A stretch of 33,056 nt of DNA, taken from contig JAWQRN010000248.1 in NCBI GenBank assembly GCA_033557685.1, positions 1 to 33,056 of the forward strand, read 5' to 3'. Source of the stretch: Sperchopsis tessellata. Lineage: Eukaryota; Arthropoda; Insecta; Coleoptera; Hydrophilidae. The notes under the pieces are model-generated. The model worked only from the letters and a program-made list of their open reading frames with translations. It was not told where the DNA came from and did not search any database. Below are positions 1 through 9,670 of the stretch, one piece after another; positions within the stretch are counted from its first letter, which is position 1, and the number at the start of each line of letters is the position of its first letter. The translations under genes were made by a program, and so were the position numbers.

Positions 1-2
1 TG

Positions 3-43
<41 letters not shown>
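1..43. repeat. (TA)n microsatellite
   Basis: An almost pure run of alternating T and A opens the window and then breaks into TACATGTACATA. It is a simple dinucleotide repeat with no coding content. Confidence 0.9.
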
Positions 44-48
<5 letters not shown>

Positions 49-651
49 CATATTATGTTTATTAATTAGAAGTAAAAAAGTTTACTCAAGAAAATTTCAA
101 TAATACAAAGTGGAAAATCGTGGAAATTAGTGAAGGCTATCACTTTTCAGAACTTTTAGTCAATTACAACATTGTTTGTGACTTGATAGCCAGATATTCA
201 TGTAAAAACTGTCAAAAACAAAGTGCATTCAAAAAGGCTAATTGGAAAATATCTCCATTTTATGACATACACTTATCTAACAAATAAATATATTTTTATA
301 CTGCCTTAATTTTAATATTCAAATTATAACTTCTTTTGCTTAAAAAAAATAAATTATCACCTAACATATATATGATGCCCTCTAGTATTTTCAGTGTTTA
401 AAGAAACAATTTTAAGTTTATAAACTGAAAGTTTTATGAGACAATTACAAAAATATCTCACTAGGGTAGAAATTACCTCAAAATAAAATTGTTTTACTGA
501 TGAATGTGGCACACAGTAATTGGGCAACCGAAAAACATTGGGTAACATTATAAATAAGTAAACATTTTTTTTATAACTTTATAATTGAGTCTATTGAAGA
601 GGCTGTAAAGGCATCTAAATATTTGGAGCTATTGCTAAGTCCACTACTTAC
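44..651. other. Left edge: intron or later exons of the Tudor gene, unresolved
   Basis: This AT-rich stretch lies downstream, in the sense of the minus strand, of the last Tudor exon I can place. An acceptor-like TTTACAG is followed by CCTCTTCAATAG near 613-619. A splice to it would stay in frame for about 18 codons and then stop, so it could be a short terminal exon. A 63-codon minus reading frame at 357-548 has a GAG/GTAATT donor-like end, but I see no Tudor or other motif in it. I cannot tell whether the gene ends here or continues off the left edge. Confidence 0.35.
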
Positions 652-720
652 TGTTGGGTTTTATTTTGCCTCCATGAATCAGTTTTCTTATTCCACTGGT
701 CATTATTTTCGTTCGAATCC
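652..720 (-). CDS. Tudor gene exon 4, 69-bp symmetric mini-exon similar to exon 3
   Basis: It lies between acceptor TTTTATTTTAG (722-721) and donor GTAAGT (651-646), again in phase 2 on both sides. It encodes KDSNENNDQWNKKT then DSWRQNKTQ. This matches exon 3 at the S-N-E-N start, the W-N/G-N-R/K-K-T middle and the SWRQNK end. The similarity of peptide, length and phase supports both exons as real and as products of exon duplication. Confidence 0.63.
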
Positions 721-3700
721 CTAAAATAAAATGTTTTCTAAACATCATAAAAGTGTATGAGTAAATTTAAAATAGATGTATTCTTAACACTTACTTTAAT
801 GATTTATTTTGTCTCCAAGATTCTGTGGGTGTCTTCCTATTGCCCCAATCGTTTTCATTCGATTCTCGTGAACTAAAACTAAAATATTGAATTTAGTTAC
901 GTTACAAATTCATTTGATATAAATAAAGTTACCTAGATTTCCTAGATTTTTGGTCTGTGTCGTGATAACTGTTCTTCTTCTTATGTTCGATTCGGTGGTT
1001 GTCTTGAACAAGAATTGGGCTGACCTGTGATTTTGCAGCTGCGATTTTTTCAAAAAGCAAGCTATTGACATTATAATGGTTGGCATCTATTAATTCAACA
1101 ATGGCTCGATAATCTTGAACTTCAACTACTTTCATGCTGAAATCTTTCTCAAGAATTAATTGTTGTAAAATATTATCACGTTCAATATCAGGGTTCATGT
1201 TTTGATATCCATTTAAAGAACACTCGAGAGCTTGTGGTCGTAATTTAATAACATCATCAGATTCAGGTAACTTTAACTTTAAGAGCCACACTAATTCTTC
1301 ATTTCCATAGTCTACATATTTAACTCGTATTGAGTCACCTTCTGGTTCTATAATTTGTGCACGATACCACTGTTCATCTTCATATAAGGCAATACATGTT
1401 CTACCATTTACAATCATTTCTTTGGGAAACTGTAATAAATCCTTACTTTTTGTTTGAAGACTAGCCATAAGTCGACAGAGCTCTTCTTCTTTGGATTTTA
1501 GTTGAACAAAGAACCTATTACAACTATAAACGAAACAAACTTTTATTTCGTGAGTCCCCCTTGACAGAGGTAACGCTTCAGGATAAGATTCTAAAGCTAC
1601 ACTTTTGAGTACATCAAGGACATTTTTCCCTGATTCATCCCATAGTTCACACAATGGAAGAGGTGCCCGTGTCTTCATTGGTACAACTCTCATATACATT
1701 AACTTGTTGTTAACAAAATTTTTAAAGGCACATTTCATTTCTAAAGAAACTACAACATTTTCAAGTCCATTTAATGCAAACCTAATGGACATCACTTTTG
1801 GTATTACATATTTGAATGATATTTGAAACAGTCTATCCAATGATAATTCTTCCGTATTTCCAAAATCAACATAGAACACCTAAAAAATGTATTGCGTTAC
1901 ACTAGTCCATTTATGTGCTTCCATACAAGGTAATCAATACCAACATGACAAAAATGCTATTGCTAGATGAGTATTACTATTCCTAGTATTTATTATTAAA
2001 AAGGAAATTTTTTATCTTATGGATAGTCTTCATAATTAAAGAAAGTACAGGATGTTGTCCTTTTACAAATTTTATTTAAACCACGACTGGTTTCCACCAT
2101 TTAGATAATTTTCAAGCTACAGTACATATAATAAATTAAAAATGTGTGATAGAAACATATATTTGACTAGTATCTAAATATGTACTCTGGGCAATGTGAA
2201 TACAGCACCCAAATAATTAGGATGAGAAATAAGATCTATGAGAAGTGAATGAAACACAGGATTAGATGAAAGGGTTTGCAATTCTTTAAGGTTGTGAATG
2301 GGATTGGCATGGAAGCTAAGGTGTATCTTGATCACGATATTAAGTTTGTGGCCTTTAAGGAGCAGATGTAAGATAAAGGTATTTTCAGGATCAGGTTTCT
2401 AATTTCTGGAAACAACATGGCTGGCAAAACTGGATCTAACTGGATCTGTCAATATTGTGGTAAATACACCCATGTTCTTTATATCTGATCTGAACAGGCT
2501 CCACAACCACAAAGGAGTGTATAAACCCTACTATTAATTTTCAGAATTTGGAGATAATATAGGAAAGGATGGCAGGAAAAAGTTATAGATTATATGGAGG
2601 GAATATACTTTGAACTGAGCAATCTGTATGATATAGTCGTAAGTTCCAATGTGAAGACATCATAGCAAGTTGTTCGTAGAAATCGCCACTAAATTTGAAG
2701 AAGTAATATTTAAGCAATCCATAATGCATGAAACTTCCTCTTTGAAACATCACACTATAAAAGGAGTTCAAAAATAATATTTAAAGATTTGTGAACCGGA
2801 GCTGAAGTAAAAATATTGCTTACTTCGAAAAATACTATTAGCAGAGTTTCGTCAACCATGACAGCAGTGGAAGTAAATTTTTAGGAGAATTCAATGGTGT
2901 TTTTCATATAAAAGGTGGAGGAAATCTTCAGCCTTGTGGATATAGTTGGATTTATCCCAGATAACTACACATGCGTCTGTGACTCTGAAAATCAAAAGGA
3001 CTGCTAGAAATATTTCTTCTCACAGACGATAAAACAAAATTAATAAACAATTCGTGAAAAAGAGAAGTTTTGATGAGCTTGTTACACCCTAAGCTGATGC
3101 CGATACCAATGATGTATTCAACATCAGTTATAGTACTCTTGGCATGATTAAAATTGAATGTTACCATAGATGAATACCTGAAAGCCAACTCTAGAAGAAA
3201 TAACTCCTTATATTAATTATTCAATACTTAAGAGTGGAAATTGTGGACTTGACGAATAGGTTGAAAAACAAATTATTTACATCATTTGTTTTTGAATATG
3301 GGGTAAAATGTTTTTAGACTCAGTGGAAGATATGAGGTGTTGCAGAGGAAGTGCAACAAAGGGGAAACTTTCCGTGAGATCGCAGTTCCACTGAGCAGAC
3401 AAGATTACAGACGATTGGAATTCTAGAAGGGGGAGGAATATCTGGTAAAAATAAATTGGATAGGATGTAGTTTCAGTTCATCTACAAAGGCAGATGTGTC
3501 AGAAATAAATGCTATCCAGATTCAAAACACTATCATGACTGTTCCAGCACGAGTTAAACGATTGTATCACTGGTAGAAATAACGTAGAAGCTATTGTAAA
3601 AATGATATATAAAAAACTTATAGTAACAAGGTACTTAATATCTCAGATAGTGTCGCTTAAATGAGTAATGGTAAGTTAATTATTTAATGGAAAGTCAGAA

Positions 3701-6700
3701 AAAAAGAGCACAAGAACAGTCAAGCATGAATGAATATAAATCATGCACACAAATATCAAAGTCTAAGAAATTACCATAAAAGTTAGTTGAAATACTCAGT
3801 AACATTACACAGATTGTTTTTAGCTTAGTGTAAAATAATATCCCCAGGTAACAATTAAACTCAAAGCAAATACAAATACAACTGCAGTCAATTAAAAAAC
3901 ATTTCTCATCAAAAGCAAGTCTATCGCTAAAATTAATATATTACTTTTTAAAATAAATATGTTGGTTGCCTATGTGAGGTAATATGTTAATGTCAAACCC
4001 AAATTAAAAAATTATTTATAACTAAATATAAAGAGGTGAAAGCATAAAATGTTACGGCTACAAAATGTGTTTAAATTATTATTATACAAATATATGCAGT
4101 CTGCTGTAAATTCACTTGACTAATGTAACATTTAATATACAGTTAATTTACTCTTTAACACCTATCAAAATTTACCAGGATTTGATCGAAAATGTATAAT
4201 AGAAATATAAGTGCTATAGAAAATAGAAAAGAAACACAAAACTAAATGCAAATTGTGCAAAAAATACTTTTTAAGTAATGTTTCGTTTTTACGGGTTCAC
4301 AAGTAAGAATTTTAAATTGTATTTATTTTTAAAATGAGTAGTTTACTATGGTAGCCATAAATTTCAATATTTATCGCAGCAATAGATTACAGTATTTATA
4401 ACAGTTTATATCAGGTATATTACTTTTCTGAATAGAAATGAGACTTTCTCATCGTAATAAATGGATGTCCTGATCACCTATTGCAGATCTTGCTGACCAG
4501 ATTCGACTTGGCTATGCAGTTCACCAAGTCCATGAAATCTCATATGGAACTCCTTGGCAATACTCCGGGATGTGTGCTGCCACACCATGTGCCAGTGACC
4601 ATTTTTAACTGGCTCCAAAAGGATCTTGCTCTGTCACCACCTTAAAATTCAACTGATGGCCTTTCTAAATCTTCAGGAAAGACTCAAACTCTTCTTCAGA
4701 TTATTAGCAATATTAGTTTTAATTTCTTCAGAAAATCTTGGACTCTCATTTATGTTCACTGCATTGGGCCCCCAACAATTTTCCTTTTATAAAATTTATA
4801 GGTAACCCACTAATGTTCAAAATACAAAGTAGAATTACATCCTGGCACCAAACTAGGACTCCCTTCTTGGATTATTTATACAAAATTCAGTATTAGCTTG
4901 GATTATTTGTTCAGTCATAGCTGGAATTGTGATATCATCGGTAAGTAGGACCCAGGAAGATCATCATTTGAACCATAGAGAAATTATCCAAAGAAGGCAC
5001 TAATTCCCTTTTGCCTATCAATATGTGCCCCTTAGGGTTGGTGGATTTTAGTTTCCCTGTACCTTTTCGTTGGCATTTTCAGAGCGTTCAATTCTCATTA
5101 GACAATTTTAAATTTGAGAGAGGTACCCACCTGACGCAATAGTTCTGTTTTTACGGGTTCACAAATAACAATTGAACAATTTTAAAGTGTATTTACTTTT
5201 AAAGTAAGTAGTTTACTATGACAATTTTAGATTAAGAGATTTATCATCAATAGAACAAAGTTTTTATAAATGACTCCCAAAGAAAGTAATTTAATAAAGG
5301 AAATGACATGATTAATCGCTTAATGGAACACTTTCCACATTAAAGTTATTAAGAAATAAACCTTTCTTCATTATCTATTTTCAAAATAAAATTTTACCAC
5401 TTTAATACGATGCCCAGTTGTGAATTTTTTTTCAAATTAAATTAACCCTTATGTGCGCACCCAACTTCTCCTACGTTAATGTGCACCCGGGGTACCAAAT
5501 CACGCAAAATCATTCGACGAGACTCGCTATCGAAAGCGTAATAGAATCCCCGATCAATGCTTCCACTTCTGCTATAAGAGAAGCTGAACCTTGCGATAGG
5601 TCTGGCAGAAAAATAGTTACCTGCTCATGCCATATTTTTTATAAATTAACCATAAAAAGGCGTAGGAAAACTCTTAAAAGCTGTAAATATTGCAACTAAC
5701 CTGTGTGCGATGAGCACTCAGTAACAAAAGATACATGTATAGACTGCGAGAAATAAATACATTTTTATTGTACTTACACTATAAATTATTGTATTTGTTT
5801 ATTTATAAACTAATATTACCCCAATGGAACATTTATTAACATCGATTTACAGATGAATATATCAAATTTTTCTCTAGTGGGTACCCGGGTACCCCCTGGG
5901 ACTTACCTTACTTCAAGTTCATTTTTCGATTGCAAAAATTTTTTTTTTCGAAATATGGGAATCTTTTTGTGAAGAGTTAAACTTCCTAGATCCGGAGGCT
6001 CAGATCGAAAAAAAATTTTTTCAAAAAGTTACAAGCAAAGATGTTACGAGGTGGGTACCCGGGTGCGCACATAATGGTTAAATATTAAAAGTTATAAATT
6101 ATTCAATTACTGACTTTTGAGCCACTCTATAAATTTATTGAGGCAACCAACTTTCAATACACTGATTATTCAACCATCATAATACTTTAAATTTTTTGTA
6201 ATTAGTAATGTAGTTTTTGTAATAATTAAATACATATTTAATGGCTTAAAATTATTGATATATACATACTCTTCTACAGATTAAACGTATAAAGACAAAA
6301 TAAATAATACTTGCTTTAAATTTGTTGTCTACCATATTTGTAACAACTGCTCGGCAGACGTAATTGTCATCAATAGTTTTTGCTAAACATACTGTCCCTG
6401 GAATTGGGACTTCTTCCAAATATTGTAAATTCATATTATTAATATCAGTCATGATATTCCTTAGCATTTCTTCCTGCTTTTGTAATTGTATGGAAAATAA
6501 ACCAGGTCCATCTGTGATATAAGATACATAGCATGGATGTTCAGATCCAGGTTCCAAGGGTGCAGATTTAAAAGTTAATATTGCTGGGGTGTTTGCAGAA
6601 CTTAAAGGTGGAGGTGAATCCATTGGAGGTTTGGTAATAGCAATGGGAACATATGATGGAGGTGGAACTGATGTAAAAGGTAGTGTCGGAGGTAATGCCA

Positions 6701-7331
6701 CAATGGGCATTACAGGAGCTTGCCTTACACCACACAAAGTCATCTGCTGAGTTTCTGTAGTTACTTGTACAGCATATCCAAGATTTACTAAAGACAAACC
6801 TACGTCTTCATTATTTCGAAATAGTTTAATAATACTGTATTCACCTATTCTGTAAAGTGTTGTAAAATGAAACTCCAAATAACGTAGCTCATTGCTAATC
6901 ATTTGAAAGAATGCATCCTCCCAAGTAAGATGTGGATGGGTAATATTGGCCAAAACAAATTCCTTAGCTTGCGGCGGAATAGTCAGTAATTGTGACGACA
7001 AAACTTGTAAAGTCCTAGTATACAGACATTGAATAAATTCTCTATTTCCATAATCCACAAACTGCACTTCGATAATGCCTTGTTGTAAAAAGTTAACATT
7101 TGTGACTTTTGCTCTATAATAATTTCCGTCTTTAAATTTTGCACCCAGTAACTTGCCAACACAAAATTCAGCCAAATTAGGCAGAAACTGTCCTTGTTCA
7201 AATTGTGCTTTCATTTGCCCAAGGGACTTTTCTATGCCAACGGGCACATTTCTGTCCGTTTGCCCCCATATTTTTAAATACGGGCCCTCTTTGTCTACAA
7301 ATGTCACATACAAAGTTCCCTCGTGCGCCAT
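652..7331 (-). CDS. Multi-Tudor-domain protein gene (Tudor/TDRD6 type), 5' part, four exons joined
   Basis: Coding exons, in order on the minus strand, are 7331-6315, 1879-933, 872-795 and 720-652; all junctions keep one frame (phases 0, 2, 2, and 2 at the open end). The joined product has three Tudor cores: about residues 51-105, 308-385 (split by intron 1) and 494-540. Each carries the family's F/Y-V-D-Y/F-G-N motif, which forms the aromatic cage that binds methylated arginine. Tudor proteins of this class are germline scaffolds that bind symmetrically dimethylated Piwi proteins in nuage and act in the piRNA pathway. The protein opens directly with a Tudor-like region, as Tudor and TDRD6 do, with no RING or KH domain. 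A proline-rich linker (about 201-265) separates Tudor 1 and 2. The ATG at 7331 has an in-frame TAA 30 bases upstream. The orthologue (tud, TDRD6, RNF17/qin or TDRD1 type) is not settled. Confidence 0.82.
795..872 (-). CDS. Tudor gene exon 3, 78-bp symmetric mini-exon
   Basis: It lies between acceptor TTTTAG (874-873) and donor GTAAGT (794-789). It enters and leaves in phase 2, so it can be skipped or duplicated without a frame change. It encodes SSRESNENDWGNRKTP and then TESWRQNKSL. The W-containing motif recurs in the next exon. No known domain is recognised; the composition suggests a disordered charged linker. Confidence 0.65.
933..1879 (-). CDS. Tudor gene exon 2
   Basis: The exon follows acceptor TTTTTTAG at 1881-1880 and opens with V-F-Y-V-D-F-G-N-T-E-E-L, which completes the Tudor core begun in exon 1. 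A third Tudor domain follows. Its start is near EIKVCFVYSCNRFFVQL and its core, GRTCIALYEDEQWYRAQI then VKYVDYGNEEL, is at exon residues about 159-197. The exon ends in a lysine- and serine-rich tail at a CTAG/GTAACT donor (GT at 932-931). A 222-base open frame on the opposite strand at 1605-1826 is a shadow. Confidence 0.85.
2220..3620. other. Eroded, possibly once-coding stretch inside intron 1, family unknown
   Basis: Base composition is more balanced than in the surrounding intron. Short plus-strand frames give peptides such as WICQYCGKYTHVL (about 2441-2480) and, further on, fragments around 3480-3560, but stops break every frame. The C-x2-C could hint at a zinc finger. I recognise no transposase, polymerase or gag motif. 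It is probably an old unclassified mobile element. Confidence 0.25.
4285..4350 (+). repeat. Direct repeat A of a 70-bp pair
   Basis: It begins GTTTTTACGGGTTCACAA and ends AGTAGTTTACTATG. The same order of blocks recurs at 5147-5220, with a few substitutions and an 8-bp length difference. Confidence 0.7.
5147..5220 (+). repeat. Direct repeat B of a 70-bp pair
   Basis: This is the second copy of the repeat at 4285-4350. The pair encloses about 800 bp of unassigned, formerly coding-looking sequence. That suits terminal repeats of a small element or a local duplication. I see no primer-binding site, polypurine tract or clear target duplication. Confidence 0.7.
5442..6081 (+). mobile_element. Short piggyBac-like element with TTAA target sites
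   Basis: TTAA at 5442-5445 and again at 6078-6081 brackets 632 bp. The terminal inverted repeats are CCCTTATGTGCGCACCC on the left (5446-5462) and CCATTATGTGCGCACCC on the right (read from 6077 to 6061), 16 of 17 bases identical. Subterminal GC-rich motifs based on GGGTACC occur near both ends. Inside, only the end of a transposase gene remains (about 5540-5756). TTAA duplication is the hallmark of piggyBac transposition. The element lacks the DDE catalytic core, so it could move only with a transposase supplied elsewhere. Confidence 0.9.
5540..5756 (+). pseudogene. C-terminal cysteine-rich domain remnant of piggyBac-like transposase
   Basis: The reading frame gives GRKIVTCSCHIF, then KRRRKTLKSCKYCN, a TAA stop at 5697-5699, and in the same frame PVCDEHSVTK and TCIDCEK before a second TAA at 5754-5756. 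The spaced C-x2-C pairs and the PVC-x-EHS signature match the zinc-binding tail that lets piggyBac transposases bind their inverted repeats. The internal stop and loss of the catalytic core make it a remnant. Confidence 0.82.
6315..7331 (-). CDS. Tudor gene exon 1 (339 codons)
   Basis: It starts at ATG 7331, followed by M-A-H-E-G-T-L-Y-V-T. The first Tudor core ends in FVDYGNRE (residues about 91-98) and is followed by the SN-like extension to about residue 190. A P/S/T-rich linker leads into the second Tudor domain, beginning near CYVSYITDGPGLFSIQL. The exon ends after NKFK, before the GC donor at 6314-6313. Open reading continues into the intron to 6252, but those residues (starting A-S-I-I) do not continue the Tudor fold, whereas exon 2 does. 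Confidence 0.8.
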
Positions 7332-8236
7332 TTTAAAGAGTAGGGTTAACTTTCCACCTTAATTTTAACTTCTACTAAATCTAGGCATTCAAACGTTACA
7401 CATTGATTACACTTCCATCAATTCTTTCTTCAACACCATATAAATCTAGGAATGTTTTCTGTCCAGTTACTGACAAATGCATCGAAACCTAATGCTCAGA
7501 TACGCAGGTACGTTTTCGCGCAGATCATTTTTTGTCTGTTAAAACGTTTTGATTATAACATTCAAATGTTCTATTATTTCTTCAATTAATCAAGCATCAA
7601 TATGGAACTATACTTTTTACACTTCACTGATGAACGAGATATATATATATATATAGTATTATTAATATAATACAAATGTAAGAAATTGAATTGTATTTTT
7701 AAATGCCGGCAAACTAATTATTTTTAAATGATAATGATTAAAATGCAAAATATATTAGCAATAAAGAAATAAACAAATGCAGTTCACAAAACTAACGGAA
7801 TAGTAAATTAAAAGTAGGACATTTTTTCATATTTTTTTCCGTCCAATGACTTCTATAAATATAGATAGGAAATACCGATTAACAGAAGTAATATTAAATA
7901 GATTTATATTTTCCATACTAGCAGTGTCCTACAAAGTTTTAAAACTATTATCAAGCAATGCAAATTTCAATAAAATAAATAAATATTGACTCTGTAGTGG
8001 CTAGCCAATTATGATATTTTGAAAAAGATCCAAATAAAGGCGTCTTAAAAATTAAAAACTCAGGGCAGTCGTCCCTCACTCGAATGGTCTAAAGCATGAC
8101 CTCAAAATAAGTCGCGGGCCAGTAAACTTCAGGGGTGGCTAAAAACTCCTAACCTTATATAAAAATGTACATGATATATTAATTAATTTATATATAATAA
8201 TTATAAAATAGTGTATATAAACGAATATATAATAAG
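7332..8236. other. Region upstream of the Tudor gene
   Basis: It should contain the Tudor promoter and 5' untranslated region, but I see no clear core promoter element. A short (AT)n run lies at 7639-7655. The rest is AT-rich with no recognisable gene. Confidence 0.4.
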
Positions 8237-8411
8237 TTCAGGTTTTCTGAGAGATAACCGTGTGTTGCCGACGTTTCGTCCACCGTTCAGGACACATTAT
8301 CAAGACATGTAGCGCTTATAAGTTCTAAGTATAAACTGCCACGCACCTCTTAAATGTGTTAGATGTGGGTGCCGACCAGCTCTAAAAAGGTTATCTCCCG
8401 GAAAATCTGAA
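8237..8411. mobile_element. Foldback repeat, copy 1
   Basis: Inverted 23-bp ends are TTCAGGTTTTCTGAGAGATA-ACC at 8237-8259 and the complement of 8389-8411, with 3 mismatches. Inside the left arm are GACGTTTCGTCCACCG and ATTATCAAGACATGTAG, both shared with the larger element at 31250-31600. No coding sequence. It appears to be a short, non-autonomous member of a family with at least two copies in this window. Confidence 0.7.
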
Positions 8412-9376
8412 GATATCTACTGAGGCCGTGGAAGTCTACGTACATAATGAACTTAAATATTTGACTTTATATTTTCGTTGGATTTTGACTGCTTTAAGCA
8501 AATTTGTGTCATTTTTTATAGAATCGAAAAATGAAATGCGATTGATATTGTGTTATTTTAATATTTGATAAATTCAAATATACAAGCAAACCGGCCAAGT
8601 CAATATATTAAATACAGAAATGAACTACGCTTCGCAAAATGATGGGAAACAAACATAATTTGATTGTTTTAGAAATACTTGTATGCATTTCACGCTCATA
8701 AGCGATCAAGATAGTAATTGTTAAAAATCTCTGCTGTGGAAAACATCTCAAACTTTCAGCTTCTATGTAAACCATTTTGATGAAATAATTCTAACAAATG
8801 TCAAATATCAGCAATGGTAATTGGCGGTTAAAATACCCCTTGGGGCGCTAGAATCGAATCCAAGATGGCCGCCTGATGGTAGCTAGGTTGCATTGTTTAC
8901 ATTGCTTGATGCGTCTTTATGCTGTGATAGTGTTTAAATTTAATTCATTTACCATTATGTATGAGCCAGCGGTTGATATTATGGATTATGTGGGGGATTT
9001 TAAGAGACCATTTGTTGAGGAACGGCAATTATCAAGACAAATCATCTGATCGAATGTGGCGTGATAGGATGGACCGACGGCGAGATCCATATCTTTTCAT
9101 TGTGACTGCAAACATCGCATTTGGATCAGAGGCCTCATGAAATAAATGTTAAATTATTATCCAGCAGTTAGCATACTCTTAGATCCTCCTGTAAAGATAC
9201 TGACTTAAATATGATGTCGAAGATACTACCTAATGAAAACTACAGTAGGTAGGCAACTGCAGTAGGTGTTTTCCTTTCTTTTAGTAAATTGTACATTTTG
9301 TGTAGGCATGCAGTACAAAATTACCTAGGCATATCAATAAATGATTTCCTATAAACAAATCAAAAGATGTTACAGG
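8412..9376. other. Intergenic; possible promoter and first exon of an unknown gene
   Basis: The sequence is less AT-rich around 8825-9110. CAAGATGGCCGCC at about 8862-8874 resembles the YY1 motif common just downstream of transcription starts. Eighty bases on, ATG at 8957 opens a 30-codon plus frame beginning M-Y-E-P-A-V-D-I-M-D-Y-V and ending at TGA near 9049. A one-base shift would continue it for about 30 more codons. I do not recognise the product, so this is only a candidate. Confidence 0.25.
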
Positions 9377-9670
9377 TTATGATACAAATATGTAGATTTC
9401 TTGACAAATTATATGTCTAATGTAAATACAGTACAGATATTGAATGATCCATTTATCATAATAGAAAAAGTCGTCATGTTTGAAATGTTTTCCACACACG
9501 CCCATTATTTTTAATACTTTCTTCCCAATTTTCAACACATATAACCATACTTTTAGTTTGGGTTTGTCCTTGAGAAATAAATGGAAAGAAAATCCACGAG
9601 TTGCTTTACTGTCACACTGCGGCACCGAACAATATTTATTTCCCGTCCTTGCTACGTTTTTAAGTTCCAC
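9377..9670 (-). CDS. THAP-type zinc-finger exon or fragment
   Basis: The minus frame reads KYCSVPQCDSKATRGFSFHL, then about 25 residues later VWLYVLKIGKK and VCGKHFKHDDFF. This is the C-x4-C ... C-x2-H zinc site of THAP domains, with the family's conserved F-H and W and the HF-x2-DDF end. THAP domains bind DNA and occur in host regulators and P-element-type transposases. There is no ATG in front. An in-frame TAG lies just upstream, and AAAATAG could be a splice acceptor, so this may be an internal exon. The final AVP-box is missing, perhaps in a later exon. The last 20 or so codons are probably intron read-through. A decayed transposon fragment is the alternative. Confidence 0.6.
   Translation of the reverse strand: MELKNVARTGNKYCSVPQCDSKATRGFSFHLFLKDKPKLKVWLYVLKIGKKVLKIMGVCGKHFKHDDFFYYDKWIIQYLYCIYIRHIICQEIYIFVS

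Larger units (their letters stand above)
1880..6314 (-). other. Tudor gene intron 1 (4,435 bp, GC-AG)
   Basis: The intron starts with GCAAGT at 6314 and ends with TTTTTTAG at 1880. It holds a piggyBac-like element (5442-6081) and a pair of 70-bp direct repeats (4285-4350, 5147-5220). Two less AT-rich stretches, about 2220-3620 and 4440-5130, look like eroded coding or transposon sequence in several broken frames; I cannot assign either to a family. The remainder is AT-rich with nothing recognisable. Confidence 0.7.

Noticed and set aside
4285..5220. LTR retrotransposon bounded by the 70-bp repeats
   Set aside because: The repeats are too short and lack TG...CA ends, a primer-binding site and any pol sequence between them.
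7153..7362. 69-codon plus frame over the start of the Tudor gene, and the frame at 1605-1826
   Set aside because: Both lie opposite well-supported Tudor exons and show no motif.
8270..8310. Hammerhead ribozyme in the foldback element
   Set aside because: On the minus strand CTGAACG replaces the required CTGANGA and the short gap before GAAAC leaves no stem II. It is kept only as a family hint.
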